Origin: Lysinibacillus pakistanensis
GTDB taxonomy: Bacteria > Bacillota > Bacilli > Bacillales_A > Planococcaceae
Reading direction: 5' to 3'
Length of the DNA: 64,000 bases
NCBI GenBank assembly: GCA_001312325.1
Contig: BBDJ01000001.1
Coordinates: 62,001 to 126,000 of the forward strand
Of the stretch, positions 20,738 to 31,797 are shown piece by piece. The stretch's first letter is position 1, and each line of letters opens with the position of its first letter. The notes under the pieces are model-generated. The model saw only the letters and a list, made by a program, of their open reading frames with translations, made no database searches and was not told where the DNA came from. A program made the position numbers and the translations under genes.

Positions 20738-21407
20738 TTAATGAAAGTATTTGCGCACTGTTTCAAAGCAATTAAATTCCATAATTTTTTCACCGTATTC
20801 CTCTAAGCGATGAATTGTGAAATTTGATGGACTTAAAAATTCTTTGATAACAGCATTTCTGTCGTGACGATTTAAATCTTCGTCCGCATTTGCAAAATCA
20901 ACTACTAAATAGTACCAACCTTCATATTTGAACAATGAGGAATCCACTAATTCGTCTGTCATACGTTTCGCTACAGGGATTAACTCATCAATATCTTTAA
21001 ATTTATAAACATAAATATCTGTATCCGTAAATAATTCTGACTCATCTATGTCACCAAATTGAGTTAGCTGGCTAAGAAGATCCTCTCCAACTTCATCAAA
21101 AGGGGCATACATATCTTTTTGTTCATCAAAATGCGAATGACCATCTAATGTTTCACCGTCTTTTAATATGTGTGCACGTGTGACAATGATTTCCAAGCCT
21201 ACTTCAGACGCATTGATATGAATCCAAATCGGACCTTCAACATCAAAATAATCATCCGTATTTACTTCATCAATCATATCCCAAAAAAAGTTGTTCACCC
21301 TTTGCTCGATTGTACCAAATTTCTTCACGACTATAGCCGCGATCCTCTATATCATTGTACGTAATAAAGAGCTTGAGTGTATTTTCATTTACACGTTCGA
21401 TGTCCAC
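20738..21407 (-). CDS. mecA: Adaptor protein MecA
   Basis: MecA targets ComK and other substrates to ClpCP. The protein is about 223 residues. GTG at 21407 follows GGAGATGAGG. The N-terminal substrate-binding domain reads VDIERVNENTLKLFITYNDI, then EDRGYSREEIWYNRAKGEQLF; the C-terminal ClpC-binding domain runs from DIYVYKFKDIDELI to FNCFETVRKYFH. The A7 run at 21283-21289 has one base too many, moving the first 40 codons to another frame. The middle linker is acidic, as usual. Confidence 0.92.
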
Positions 21408-21836
21408 TAGACCTCATCTCCCTTCACTGTCATTTGTCGAAAAACAGTTTTGTTTCATTAGTATGCTTTTATTCATCTTTTTTAACCTTCATACTCCATT
21501 TGTTTTTCAACCTTTGACTACACTACAGTAAAACTGTTGAGCAACCGATGAATCGAGCAATTTTTATTTCACAGTTGTCTCTAATTCTATTGTATGCTGT
21601 TCCGTCATAAAATGAAAAGGATATACACCGTTTCACAGAAGATATTTGAATTATTGAAATTGTAGTAAACTATTTATCTTAAATCAAGTTTAACATACTT
21701 TAACGGAAATATATGACTTTTCCCTACTATTTATTATACTTTATATAGAGGATTTTACATAAGTAAAACACAAAAAATAGATGTCACAATAGGATTTGTA
21801 ACATCTACTATTTACTCTATGCAGTAAAGGGAAAAA
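21408..21836. other. Intergenic region between mecA and spx
   Basis: It contains the terminator of spx at 21778-21806 (minus strand GATGTTACA/TGTGACATC, then TATTTTTTG). The rest is AT-rich and must hold the mecA promoter; I see no gene. Confidence 0.6.
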
Positions 21837-22235
21837 TTAGTTCACCATGCGCTGTGCTTCTTGTAATTGATAAGCACGAACCTTACGAGGTAAGAAGCGT
21901 CGAATTTCATCTTCATTATAGCCAACCTGTAAACGTTTTTCATCTAAAATAATGGGACGCGTAATAGGCCTGGATATTCTTGAATTAATTCATATAAACG
22001 TTGCAATGGTAAGCTTTCAACATCTACATTTAATTTTTGGAAAATCTTCGAACGCGTTGAAATAATTTCATCTGTACCATCCTCTGTCATCCGTAAAATT
22101 TTTTTTAATTTCACTAATGCTTAACGGCTCAGAAAATATATTCCGTTCTGTATATGGAATTTCATGCTCCTCTAACCATGCTTTCGCTTTTCGACAAGAC
22201 GTACAACTTGGTGAAGTAAATAAAGTTACAATCAT
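21837..22235 (-). CDS. spx: Redox-responsive regulator Spx
   Basis: Spx is an ArsC-like protein that binds the RNA polymerase alpha subunit and activates thiol stress genes. About 131 residues. The redox switch CxxC is intact in [17 protein letters not shown] at residues 10-13. The alpha-contacting region ends [21 protein letters not shown] at 22235 follows GGAAGGA. Two indels, in the T8 run at 22099-22106 and near 21965 (CGCGTCCC for CGCCGTCCC), hide it from simple ORF calling. Its proteolysis adaptor gene spxH is in this window. Confidence 0.92.
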
Positions 22236-22740
22236 ACTGACACATCCTTCCTTTTAATCGTTATCTATAAACCAGTGTGTTAAATTAGAATTAATGTAAT
22301 GTAAAACTACATAACCATTATACAGTACTCTATGGTGTTTGAATATAGTTCCAATAAAAAAAAGACAAACCTTTATCTCGAAATATTCTGTTTATTTATA
22401 CAGCTTTCATTATCAGAACTTCTTCTTTACATGTCTAACGAACTACTATTAATATTCCCATTTACAAAGCATTTTAAACCTTCCATTTTCCCTTGTTTTT
22501 GTTCTCATTTAAAATTTTCAAACGAGAATATTGTCAATTCAGTGTGTACAAATTAGACGTTTATTGCATAATTTTGGTTGCATTTTCTAATAAAAAAACA
22601 TGCTTAGTAAGCATATAATTTTTTTCTGCAAAAAAAACACCGCCAAAAGTCTGACTTTACATACTTGCAATTCACTAAGTCTTTATAATATAATTTTTTG
22701 CAATACATCAAATAAGTCTTTAGAGAGTGAAAGACTGATT
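22236..22740. other. AT-rich intergenic region between spx and the trpS leader
   Basis: It should contain the divergent promoters of spx and trpS. A 74-codon frame at 22332 is Phe/Leu/Ser-rich and lacks a ribosome binding site. I find no gene. Confidence 0.55.
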
Positions 22741-22744
22741 TTGA

Positions 22745-23008
22745 ATGAAGTAAAAACTTTGACGAAGAGTAGTACATATGCATTTTACACGTTTAGAGAG
22801 TCTGTGGTTGCTGTAAACAGATCGTGTAAGCATCTGGAATGGACTTCCGAGTTAGCTTTGCGAACGACTAAGTAAGTTTATTAGCAATGCTCGTCCCTTC
22901 ACGTTACGAAGTAGAGTGGCCTTTAATTGGCAAGCTGGGTGGTACCGCGGATTCAAACATCATTCGTCCCTTCATTAGTAATCTAATGAGGACGCATGAT
23001 GTTTTTTT
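22745..23008 (+). promoter_or_regulatory. T-box riboswitch (tRNA-Trp) controlling trpS
   Basis: The T-box itself is TGGGTGGTACCGCGG at 22936-22950, which pairs with the NCCA end of uncharged tRNA. Stem I signatures are present: GACGAAGAGTAGTA at the 5' side and AGAGAGTCTGTGGTTGCTG. The specifier loop reads GGAATGGACTTCCGAG, giving a TGG (Trp) specifier at 22840-22842. The terminator is at 22958-23008, with arms CATCATTCGTCC and GGACGCATGATG and a T7 tract. This fits the trpS gene that follows. Confidence 0.93.
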
Positions 23009-23070
23009 ATTGAATAAAACAGGAGCCTCAGCTAAGTAATTATGTAATAGACAACACTCTGAGGTAATGA

Positions 23071-24078
<1,008 letters not shown>

Positions 24079-24123
24079 TAAAAATGGATTTAATGCTTGA
24101 CCAAATTTAAGGTATACTAAAGT

Positions 24124-24353
24124 TCATACTTTATCTTCTTGGCTAGAAGTTTTTTCAAAACGGAGATCAAGGACAATAGCTCCCAGCACAATAGCTGATC
24201 CTAGAGCTATATAAAATTCTGTTGTATGCATCATAAATTTAAAGACAACGATCCAGGGTACCCAAGTGTATGATAATTTAAATACAGTATAAGATTCCCT
24301 ACTGAGAGAATTATTAACCCGTAGCTCATTAAAAATAAAAAGAGACGGAACAT
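24124..24353 (-). CDS. Small two-segment membrane protein of unknown function
   Basis: About 76 residues after correction. ATG at 24353 follows AAAGGAT. The first hydrophobic segment is MFRLFLFLMSYGLIILSVGNLIL, here split across frames, and the second is FYIALGSAIVLGAIVLDLRF. A missing C near 24258 (GGTACCCTGG) would join LNYHTLGYP to WIVVFKFMMHTTEF. I do not recognise the family. It lies between trpS and fabF, convergent with trpS. Confidence 0.5.
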
Positions 24354-24412
24354 GGTCACAGCATCCTTTCAATTTATTTCTCATTATCATCTATTCGAAA
24401 AAAAAGAAAAAA

Positions 24413-24446
24413 AAGACGTCAGCCTCGTAAATTAGGCTGACGTTTT
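24413..24446 (-). terminator. Terminator of the fabH-fabF operon
   Basis: The stem ACGTCAGCCT/AGGCTGACGT is preceded by an A tract and followed by a T tract, so it may work in both directions. Confidence 0.88.
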
Positions 24447-24460
24447 TTTAAATTTAGTAA

Positions 24461-25703
24461 TTATCCCTCGTATTTTTTTAAATAGAAGACTAGCATTATG
24501 CCCACCAAAGCCAAGTGAATTACTCATTGCATACACAATGTTTGCTTCTCGAGCTTCATTTGGAACATAGTCTAAATCACATTCTGGATCTGGCTCATGT
24601 AAATTAATTGTTGGTGGTAAAATACCTTCTTTCAGTGCTAACGCTGTAAAAATAGCTTCAATACCACCGGCAGCACCTAATAAGTGACCTGTCATCGATT
24701 TTGTAGAACTCATTGCTAGTTGATACGCATGCTCACCAAAGGCTGTTTTTACTGCCTGTGTTTCAAATAAATCATTATAAGGTGTGCTTGTTCCATGTGC
24801 ATTAATATAATCAACCTGTGAAGGTTCCACGCCTCCATCCGCTAACGCTTGTAGCATCGCACGTGCAGCACCCTCTCCTTCTGGTGCAGGAGCAGTAATA
24901 TGATGAGCATCGCCTGTTGCACCGTAGCCAAGTACTTCTGCATAGATTTTTGCACCGCGTGCTTTGGCATGCTCGTATTCCTCTAGAATAACAATGCCTG
25001 CACCCTCACCAATAATAAAACCATCTCGATTTTTATCGAATGGACGGCAAGCTGCTTTTGGATCTGTATTTAAAGATAGTGCAGTATTGGCACAGAAGCC
25101 TGCAACTGCCATCGTCACGATTGGTGATTCGGCTCCACCTGAAATCATTACATCTGCGTCACCACGTTCAATTACTTTAAATGCATCACCAATTGAGTTT
25201 GTACCAGAAGCACATGCAGTCACTGAGCAAGAGTTAATACCCTTTGCACCTAAATGAATCGACACTTGACCTGAAGCCATATCTGGAATCATCATTGGAA
25301 TAAAGAATGGGCTTACACGTCTTGCACCACGCTCTTGGAACGTTAAAAATTGTTGTTCATATGTCTCCATACCACCGATACCAGAGCCAATCCAAACACC
25401 TGCACGTGGTGCTAGCTCCTCATCGATTGTTAATTGTGCATCTTCCATTGCCATGATAGACGCTGCAAGGGCATAATGTGTAAAGCGGTCCATTTTACGA
25501 GCTTCTTTACGGTCAATATATTTTTCAATATCAAAGTCTTTCACTTCAGCGGCAATTTTTGCTGCGAATAGATCCTTATTTAAACGTGTTAATTCGCCAA
25601 TACCAGATTTTCCAGCTTTAATGTTAGTCCAAGTTTCCTCGATGCTATTTCCTAGTGGTGTAACTGCGCCAATTCCTGTAATTACTACTCGTCGTTTACT
25701 CAT
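24461..25703 (-). CDS. fabF: 3-oxoacyl-ACP synthase II (FabF)
   Basis: The elongating condensing enzyme of fatty acid synthesis, about 413 residues. Catalytic Cys is in [13 protein letters not shown] near 164, the two His in [15 protein letters not shown] and [20 protein letters not shown] at 25703 follows GAGGGGAG, giving [18 protein letters not shown]. As sequenced, a T7 run at 24473-24479 carries the frame past the true end to 24432. Removing one base gives the usual end LLFKKYEG with stop at 24461. It is cotranscribed with fabH. Confidence 0.95.
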
Positions 25704-25733
25704 TGTCTTACTCCCCTCAAGCATTTTTCGTTA

Positions 25734-26674
25734 TTATTTTCCCCATCGCATTGCAACAGCGCCCCATGTTAAGCCGCCGCCAAATCCAACAAGTACTAAT
25801 AAATCATCATCTTTAATCTTACCTGCTTCAAGCTCTTCTACCAAGGAAATGCCAATAGATGCTGCTGATGTATTACCATATTTATGAATGGTTTTTGACA
25901 TTTTTTTCAGGTGGTAGCTCCAGTCGTTCTCGAGCAGACTCCATAATTCGGATATTTGCCTGATGTGGCACTAAGAAGTCCACATCTTCTTTTGTTAAAC
26001 CTGCTTTATCTAGTACATTAACGGCAGATTCACCCATCTGGCGTACAGCAAATTTAAACACTTCGCGACCATTCATGGCAATAGTATCTTGCTGTGTTAA
26101 ATACAGATTCTTTCCTCCTGTACCATCTGCACCGAGCTCAAACGATAATATGCCTCTGCCTTCCGATACGGGCCCAACTATTGCTGCACTCGCTCCGTCA
26201 CCGAATAACACAGCCGTATTACGATCATTCCAGTCAATAACCTTTGATAGTTTTTCAACACCTACTACTAAGACATATTTATAAGCATTTGCTTCTACAA
26301 AATGCTTTGCTGTCACTAAACTATATATAAATCCTGCACAAGCTGCTGCCTGGTCCATCGCTGCTGCATTCACTGCACCAATCTGCTCCTGAACCATACA
26401 TGCTACACTTGGAAATGTTTGATCTTGTGTTACTGTGGCTACTAGGATTAAACCGATTTCTTCAGGTGTAATACCTGCATTTGCAATAGCCTCTTTTGCT
26501 GCAGCAACTGCTAAATCTGAAGTTTCCTGATTGTCTGCGGCAAAATGACGCTCTTCGATCCCTGTTCGAGTTCGAATCCATTCATCAGAAGTATCCATAA
26601 TTTTTTTCTAAATCAAAATTTGTCATAACCTTCTCTGGAACGTATTTGCCTATTCCTATAATACCAGCGTTCAT
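25734..26674 (-). CDS. fabH: 3-oxoacyl-ACP synthase III (FabH)
   Basis: FabH starts fatty acid synthesis by condensing a short or branched acyl-CoA with malonyl-ACP. About 312 residues. The catalytic triad is present: Cys in [15 protein letters not shown], His in [12 protein letters not shown], Asn in [13 protein letters not shown] at 26674 ([16 protein letters not shown]) follows GAGGGG. T7 runs at 25901-25907 and 26601-26607 contain indels. Its promoter region holds a probable FapR site. Confidence 0.94.
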
Positions 26675-26706
26675 TTAGCAACCCCTCTGCTTTCTTACTA
26701 TCAATT

Positions 26707-26753
26707 ATTAGTAACTGGTCATAATTATAACTCATAATGAAGGAGAGGTGCAA
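26707..26753 (-). promoter_or_regulatory. fabH promoter with candidate FapR operator
   Basis: On the minus strand TTGCAC (26753-26748) and TATAAT (26729-26724) are separated by 18 bases, a good sigma-A promoter. Overlapping and just downstream of the -10 is the imperfect palindrome ATTATGACCAGTTACTAAT (26725-26707), which resembles the binding site of FapR, the malonyl-CoA-responsive repressor of fab genes. The operator is an inference from pattern and position. Confidence 0.6.
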
Positions 26754-27170
26754 GATGAATTAAAATTAATGCCCATTGCCCTAATATGAATGGAGGGGCT
26801 GGAAGGTGTTGGAATGGGATGTCCTGATTGTAGTGGCTCTCTTTTATTATGTGGGTCGTCTCCATCTTATTGAGTAGCTTCCTTATGGCTTTGAACAGTT
26901 AATCCTCTTTATTAGCTCCACTCCACTCTATTTGAATGGGACCTCCTCTTTTTTTTAGCACTTCTGAGCATACGAAAATATGTGATGATGTAACTTACCA
27001 CACTATGCAAGCTGAACAATCAATACTATTAAAAAAACACTAAACACTTGTTGTGACAATTTCGCCATGTTTCACAGAAAAGATTCTTTTTTTTTCGATT
27101 TATGTTATGATATGATAATGAATATGTAGTAAAACTTTATAATATAAAAAGTTCGGTTGAGGTGAAATTA
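26754..27170. other. Intergenic region between fabH and yjzD
   Basis: A good-looking ribosome binding site followed by ATGAATTAA at 26741-26763 leads to no open frame and overlaps the fabH promoter. Nothing recognisable lies in the rest, apart from AT-rich promoter-like sequence around 27100-27120. Confidence 0.5.
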
Positions 27171-27365
27171 ATGCAATATATCATAACATTCATATGGTCA
27201 TTTATACTAGTATCAATGTTAAACTACGTAGTAAGCTCTGTACTTGGTGCACCATTTGATTTTAAAACAGGCGCAATTGTTTCTGTTGTATTCTCCATTT
27301 TAATTTTTATTATTGGTGCAATTTTACCAAACGAGCCAACACCAGAAGCGACAGACCATCATTAA
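27171..27365 (+). CDS. yjzD: Small membrane protein YjzD (DUF2929)
   Basis: An intact 64-residue protein with two hydrophobic segments, IITFIWSFILVSMLNYVVSS and AIVSVVFSILIFIIGAILP. ATG at 27171 is preferred over 27162 because GAGGTGA lies just before it. The pattern fits DUF2929, whose B. subtilis member YjzD is also near the fab genes. Function unknown. Confidence 0.75.
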   Translation: MQYIITFIWSFILVSMLNYVVSSVLGAPFDFKTGAIVSVVFSILIFIIGAILPNEPTPEATDHH

Positions 27366-27371
27366 TTTAAC

Positions 27372-27413
27372 AAGAAAAAACCTGTTTCATTTAAGTGAAA
27401 CAGGTTTTTTCTT
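27372..27413. terminator. Bidirectional terminator between yjzD and clpB
   Basis: A perfect long stem AAGAAAAAACCTGTTTCA/TGAAACAGGTTTTTTCTT separates the two convergent genes. Confidence 0.93.
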
Positions 27414-27415
27414 GA

Positions 27416-29544
27416 TTATTTTTCAACGACACATTGGTCATCATGCATTCTAACATGCAATGTTTCTCCTGGTAATACCTCACCACGTAGTAATTCCTTC
27501 GCTACGGCCGTTTCGATATAACGTTGAACGAAGCGTTTTAATGGTCTTGCACCAAATTGTGCATCTGCACCCTGTTGGACAACCCAATCAATTACTTCTT
27601 GATCCACCTGTAGAGTAATCTCCTGTTCTGCCACTCGTTTGACCAGCTGTTCAACATATTTCCAAGCAATGGCAGTGAAATGTTCATCTGATAGTGCGTG
27701 GAACATAATGATATCATCCATACGATTCAACAGCTCTGGTTTAAAGTGTTGACGCAATGCTGCCATCACTAAATCTTCAACTGCAGCATCTCCTTCTTGC
27801 GCCTCCATTAAATAACTAGAGCCAATATTAGATGTTAAAATCACTACAGTGTTTGTAAAGTTAACCATACGACCCTGGCTATCTGTAATGCGACCATCAT
27901 CTAAAATTTGCAATAAAATATTTGCTACATCTGGGTGTGCTTTTTCAATTTCATCTAGAAGGACAACAGAATACGGGTTACGACGAACAGCCTCTGTTAA
28001 TTGTCCCCCTTCCTCATAGCCAACATAACCTGGGGGTGCACCTACAAGACGTGATACGCTATGTTTCTCCATGTATTCACTCATATCAATACGAATAAAG
28101 TGATCCTCTGAATCAAACAACTGAGCTGCTAAAGCTTTGGCAAGCTCAGTTTTACCAACACCTGTTGGTCCAAGGAATAAAAAGCTACCAATTGGACGAT
28201 GCGGATCCTTGATACCTGCTCTTGCACGCCATACCGCTTCTGTAACAAGCTGAACAGCATTATCTTGTCCAACGACACGCTCATGCAATGTGTCCTTTAA
28301 GCGCAATAACTTTTCACGCTCACCCTCCACTAATTTCGTTACGGGTATCCCTGTCCAACGAGAAACAATGGAAGCAATTTCTTCAGCAGTTACTTCTTCG
28401 CGCAAGATGCGTGATTCCGTACCACTCTCTAATTGTTTCTCCATTTCCTGAATTTCCTTTTCCAAAGTAGGTATTTTCCCATGACGTAATTCAGCAGCTT
28501 TATTTAAATCATATTTGCTTTCCGCCTCATCTAAATCACGGCGATATTTGTCTAGTGTTTCACGCTTCTTTTGAATACCATGTAAAGCTTCTTTTTCTGC
28601 TTCCCATTGTTTGCGCATGCCTTCTGAGGATTCCTTGAGCTTTGTTAACTCCCCGCGCAACTGCTCTAAACGTTTTTTTACTTGCCTCATCTTTTTCTTT
28701 ACGCAGTGCCTGCTCCTCAATTTCTAGCTGCATAATACGACGTGTCACAGCATCCAATTCCTGAGGCATAGAATCTATTTCAGTTCGGATCATAGCACAT
28801 GCTTCATCAATTAAATCAATAGCTTTATCTGGTAGAAAACGCTCTGTGATATAACGGTTTGAAAGTTCCGCCGCCGCTACAATGGCACGATCATGGATAC
28901 GTACCGCATGATGTAGCTCAAAGCGCTCCTTAAGGCCACGTAAAATAGAAACTGTATCTTCTATTGAAGGCTCACGCACAAGTACTTGTTGGAAGCGACG
29001 CTCTAAAGCTGGATCTTTTTCAATATACATCCGATATTCATCTAATGTTGTGGCACCAATACAATGAAGCTCCCCACGTGCAAGCATTGGTTTCAGCATA
29101 TTTCCAGCATCCATTGCTCCATCTGTTTTTCCTGCACCTACAATGGTATGAATTTCATCAATAAATAAAATAATCCGTCCTTCAGATTCCTTTACTTCCT
29201 TCAAAACGCCCTTTAAGCGCTCTTCAAATTGACCACGATAACTTGCTCCAGCAATGAGAGCACTCATATCAAGCTCATACAAGACGCATTCTTTTAAACC
29301 CTCAGGGACATCCCCTTTTACAATACGTTGTGCTAATCCCTCAACAATAGCTGTCTTACCGACACCAGGTTCTCCGATTAACACAGGATTATTTTTTTGT
29401 TTTACGTGTTAAAATACGGATAACATTGCGAATTTCCTCATCACGCCCAATAACAGGGTCCATTTTTCCATTTTTAACTTCTTCAACTAAATTTCGTCCA
29501 AATTGCTCTAAGGGCTTTTGGTTATCTGTTTGTTGAAACTGCAT
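27416..29544 (-). CDS. clpB: ClpB disaggregase without the N domain
   Basis: A Hsp100 chaperone that rescues aggregated proteins with DnaK. Two AAA+ modules are present: Walker [16 protein letters not shown] and [17 protein letters not shown], with arginine-rich second region [16 protein letters not shown]. Between them is the long coiled-coil M domain that separates ClpB from ClpC/ClpE. The protein is about 709 residues, not ~860. ATG at 29544 ([19 protein letters not shown]) follows AAAAGGAG, so the short form is the designed product. T7 runs at 28673-28679 and 29392-29398 have indels. No N-domain sequence was found upstream. Confidence 0.9.
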
Positions 29545-29603
29545 AATTAGCACTCCTTTTCAATAATGTTTAGCATAATTTCTCTACTTTAACTTTAAAA
29601 TTG

Positions 29604-29621
29604 TTTGACCTTTTTTTGACT
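29604..29621 (-). promoter_or_regulatory. CtsR operator upstream of clpB
   Basis: Two direct repeats TTTGACC and TTTGACT are read on the plus strand, i.e. AGTCAAA and GGTCAAA toward clpB. This is the tandem heptad bound by the heat-shock repressor CtsR. The spacer is four bases as sequenced, against three in the consensus, but it lies in a T7 run of the kind that carries extra bases elsewhere here. Confidence 0.8.
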
Positions 29622-29797
29622 AACTTTATTTTACATGAACCTATAAAATATGACAAAGAAAAAGCACTAAAAATTTACACTAAAAAAATTGAAATTACGT
29701 TATAATAATAGTATGTTTCTTAGTTTTTATATCGAAATTCACCATTCTTTTGTGATAATAGCCAATTATTACAAAAAGAAAGCGATGTGTTGAAGAT

Positions 29798-30497
29798 ATG
29801 GTATTAATGGATAATATGCATGAGAAAATTCATGATCTTTTTCAAAAGCACGGAATATTTATTAAAGTAAATAAAGGGAATAAAATTTTTTTTAGAGGGT
29901 GAACGGGCAAAGGAAATCTACTATATTAAAACGGGAGTTGTGTCAATTAGCCAAGAAACGGAGAGCGGTAAGGAATTAACCATTCGGATATGTGGTCCAG
30001 ACAGCATTATTGGAGAGGGTTCATTATTTTGTAATCTATCTTATAATTCTATGACTGCAAAGGTTTTAGAGCCTTCTACGCTATATGTTTTAAGCCGGAA
30101 ATCGTTAGAGCTCTTATTAGTAGAACATCCTACTCTTATGGTGGAGTATATGAAGTGGCTACAGGCAGAAAATTTAAAGCATCAAAGTCGTTTACGCGAT
30201 TTAGTGTTAAATGGTAAAAAAAAGGCGCTTTATTTTCAACCCTAATTCGACTTTCAAATACCTATGGCAAACCTTTAGAAAATAACACTATTTTTATCGA
30301 TTGCCCTTTAACCAATACAGAAATTGCAAATTTGTGTGGAACGAGCCGAGAAATGATTAATCGCATGCTCAATGATTTAAAAAAAGCATCATATTTTATC
30401 TTTTGATAAAGGCTATATTACCATTCACGATTTACAATTTTTAAAGGATGAAATTGCCTGTGAGAATTGTCCATTGCAAATATGCCGTATCGATTAA
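29798..30497 (+). CDS. fnr: Crp/Fnr-family regulator with C-terminal iron-sulfur motif (Fnr)
   Basis: About 232 residues. The N-terminal cyclic-nucleotide-like sensor fold contains LEGERAKEIYYIKTGVVSIS. A helix-turn-helix follows (NTEIANLCGTSREMINRMLNDLKK). The extreme C-terminus CENCPLQICRID has Cys spacing C-x2-C-x4-C, the pattern of the [4Fe-4S] ligands of Bacillus Fnr, an activator of anaerobic genes. T8 at 29886-29893, A8 near 30220 and A7 near 30382 hold indels. The start at 29798 has only a weak ribosome binding site; ATG 29810 is an alternative. It is single, with a terminator. Confidence 0.75.
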
Positions 30498-30510
30498 ATC
30501 GTTACAAGTT

Positions 30511-30542
30511 AAATCCCCGCTTACCGTTATAAGCGGGGATTT
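30511..30542. terminator. Terminator between fnr and yitW
   Basis: The stem AAATCCCCGCTTA/TAAGCGGGGATTT serves two convergent genes. Confidence 0.9.
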
Positions 30543-30549
30543 ATTTGTA

Positions 30550-30858
30550 TTATCGAACACCTAAAGCCATTTTGGCATAGCGTGACATTTTATCCTTTGA
30601 CCATGGTGGATTCCATACAATGTTGACATTTGTTGATTTTACTTCTGGAAGTTCACTTAGAGCTGTATTAACTTGGTCCACAATGACTGGTCCGAGCGGG
30701 CACCCCATAGATGTTAATGTCATTGTAACAGTTGCCATACCCTCATCATCTAATTCCACATCATATACTAAACCTAAGTTGACAATATCAATACCAAGCT
30801 CAGGGTCAATTACATTCTCTAATGCACCTAACATGCTATCTTTCATATCTTGATCCAT
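30550..30858 (-). CDS. yitW: Iron-sulfur cluster assembly protein, MIP18/DUF59 family (YitW)
   Basis: An intact 102-residue SufT-like protein. The family motifs are IDPELGIDIVNLGLVYDVEL and the conserved Cys in TLTSMGCPLGPVI, then VNIVWNPPWSKDKM. Such proteins help mature Fe-S proteins. ATG at 30858 follows GGAGAAA. It precedes yitV on the chromosome in the B. subtilis order yitU-yitV-yitW. Confidence 0.87.
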   Translation of the reverse strand: MDQDMKDSMLGALENVIDPELGIDIVNLGLVYDVELDDEGMATVTMTLTSMGCPLGPVIVDQVNTALSELPEVKSTNVNIVWNPPWSKDKMSRYAKMALGVR

Positions 30859-30910
30859 TTTATTTCTCCTTTCAGCGTAGTGTTAACCTTATCATAGCAG
30901 ATGCATCTTA

Positions 30911-31676
30911 TTATGCCAAATGCTTCGCAAGCCATTCAGTTGCTGCTAACATGCCCTCTCGTGACACAGCATGTCCTGCTTTTTTATCTGCAATAAATTT
31001 TAGGTCTTCAGGGTTTGTCTTATAGTATTTGCATAAAGTTAAATAAAAATCATACGTTTCTCTAAAAGGAACTGTTTTATCCATTTCTCCATGCCAAAAT
31101 AGCACTGGGCGATGCGCAAATTTTTCTGGTGTTAGAGTGACATCATAAGTGGCAAGAAGTTCATTCGCCTGCTGTATTTCTTCCTCTGACATTGGCCATT
31201 GAACCCCGTTTTTAGCAAACTGCTGTAGCTGGTATTCACCTAATTTTACAAAGCCGGGTGCTCCCATACATACTGCCGCGGTTTGTATCCACTCATAGCG
31301 CTTTAAGCAACCAGAAGTGACAATCCCCCCCATTGATGTTCCAGCAATACCAATTTTATCATGCACTAATAAATGTTTATTCTTTAATCCATTATATAAT
31401 TGTTCAATCTCATGAATAGAATTTAAAACAATATCCCAGAAATGTATGTTCATTTGCATCTCACTTAGACCCTCACTACGATCACCATGGAATTTTGCAT
31501 CCGGTAATAGGACACGCACCCCTTTTTTTGACTAATTGATATGCATAATGTAAGTTATGTTCTTTCGCGCTCATAAAGCCATGTAAGAAAATTACAACGG
31601 GGGTTTCTTCATTCATATCATCATTATGTATATGCAATAACGGAATATTTCCCCACACTTCTTTTTCTACAATCAT
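30911..31676 (-). CDS. yitV: Alpha/beta hydrolase YitV (prolyl oligopeptidase-like esterase)
   Basis: About 254 residues. The oxyanion region is VVIFLHGFMSAKEHN, the nucleophile elbow GTSMGGIVTSG (Ser near residue 115), and the acid and histidine are likely in WHGEMDKTVPF and KKAGHAVSREG. ATG at 31676 follows GGGAGTG. A T7 run at 31523-31529 splits the N-terminal third (VKKGVRVLLPDAKFHGDR joins the frames). It is transcribed away from yitU. Substrate unknown. Confidence 0.85.
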
Positions 31677-31797
31677 TTTTGTCACTCCCAACTTTTGTCT
31701 CCTCTTTATGTTAGCAAACTTTTTTTCACTGTGACAAATTTTGACGAATGGATAACAAAGAGATACTATTCAAACTATAGGAAAGGGGCAACGAGCT

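Noticed and set aside
22332..22556. A 74-codon gene upstream of the trpS leader
   Set aside because: AT-rich chance frame with no start signal and no recognisable family.
26741..26800. A comZ-like small gene starting behind AAGGAGAGGTG
   Set aside because: The start is followed at once by a stop and no indel correction gives a ComZ-like protein; the purine-rich stretch is the reverse of the fabH promoter region.
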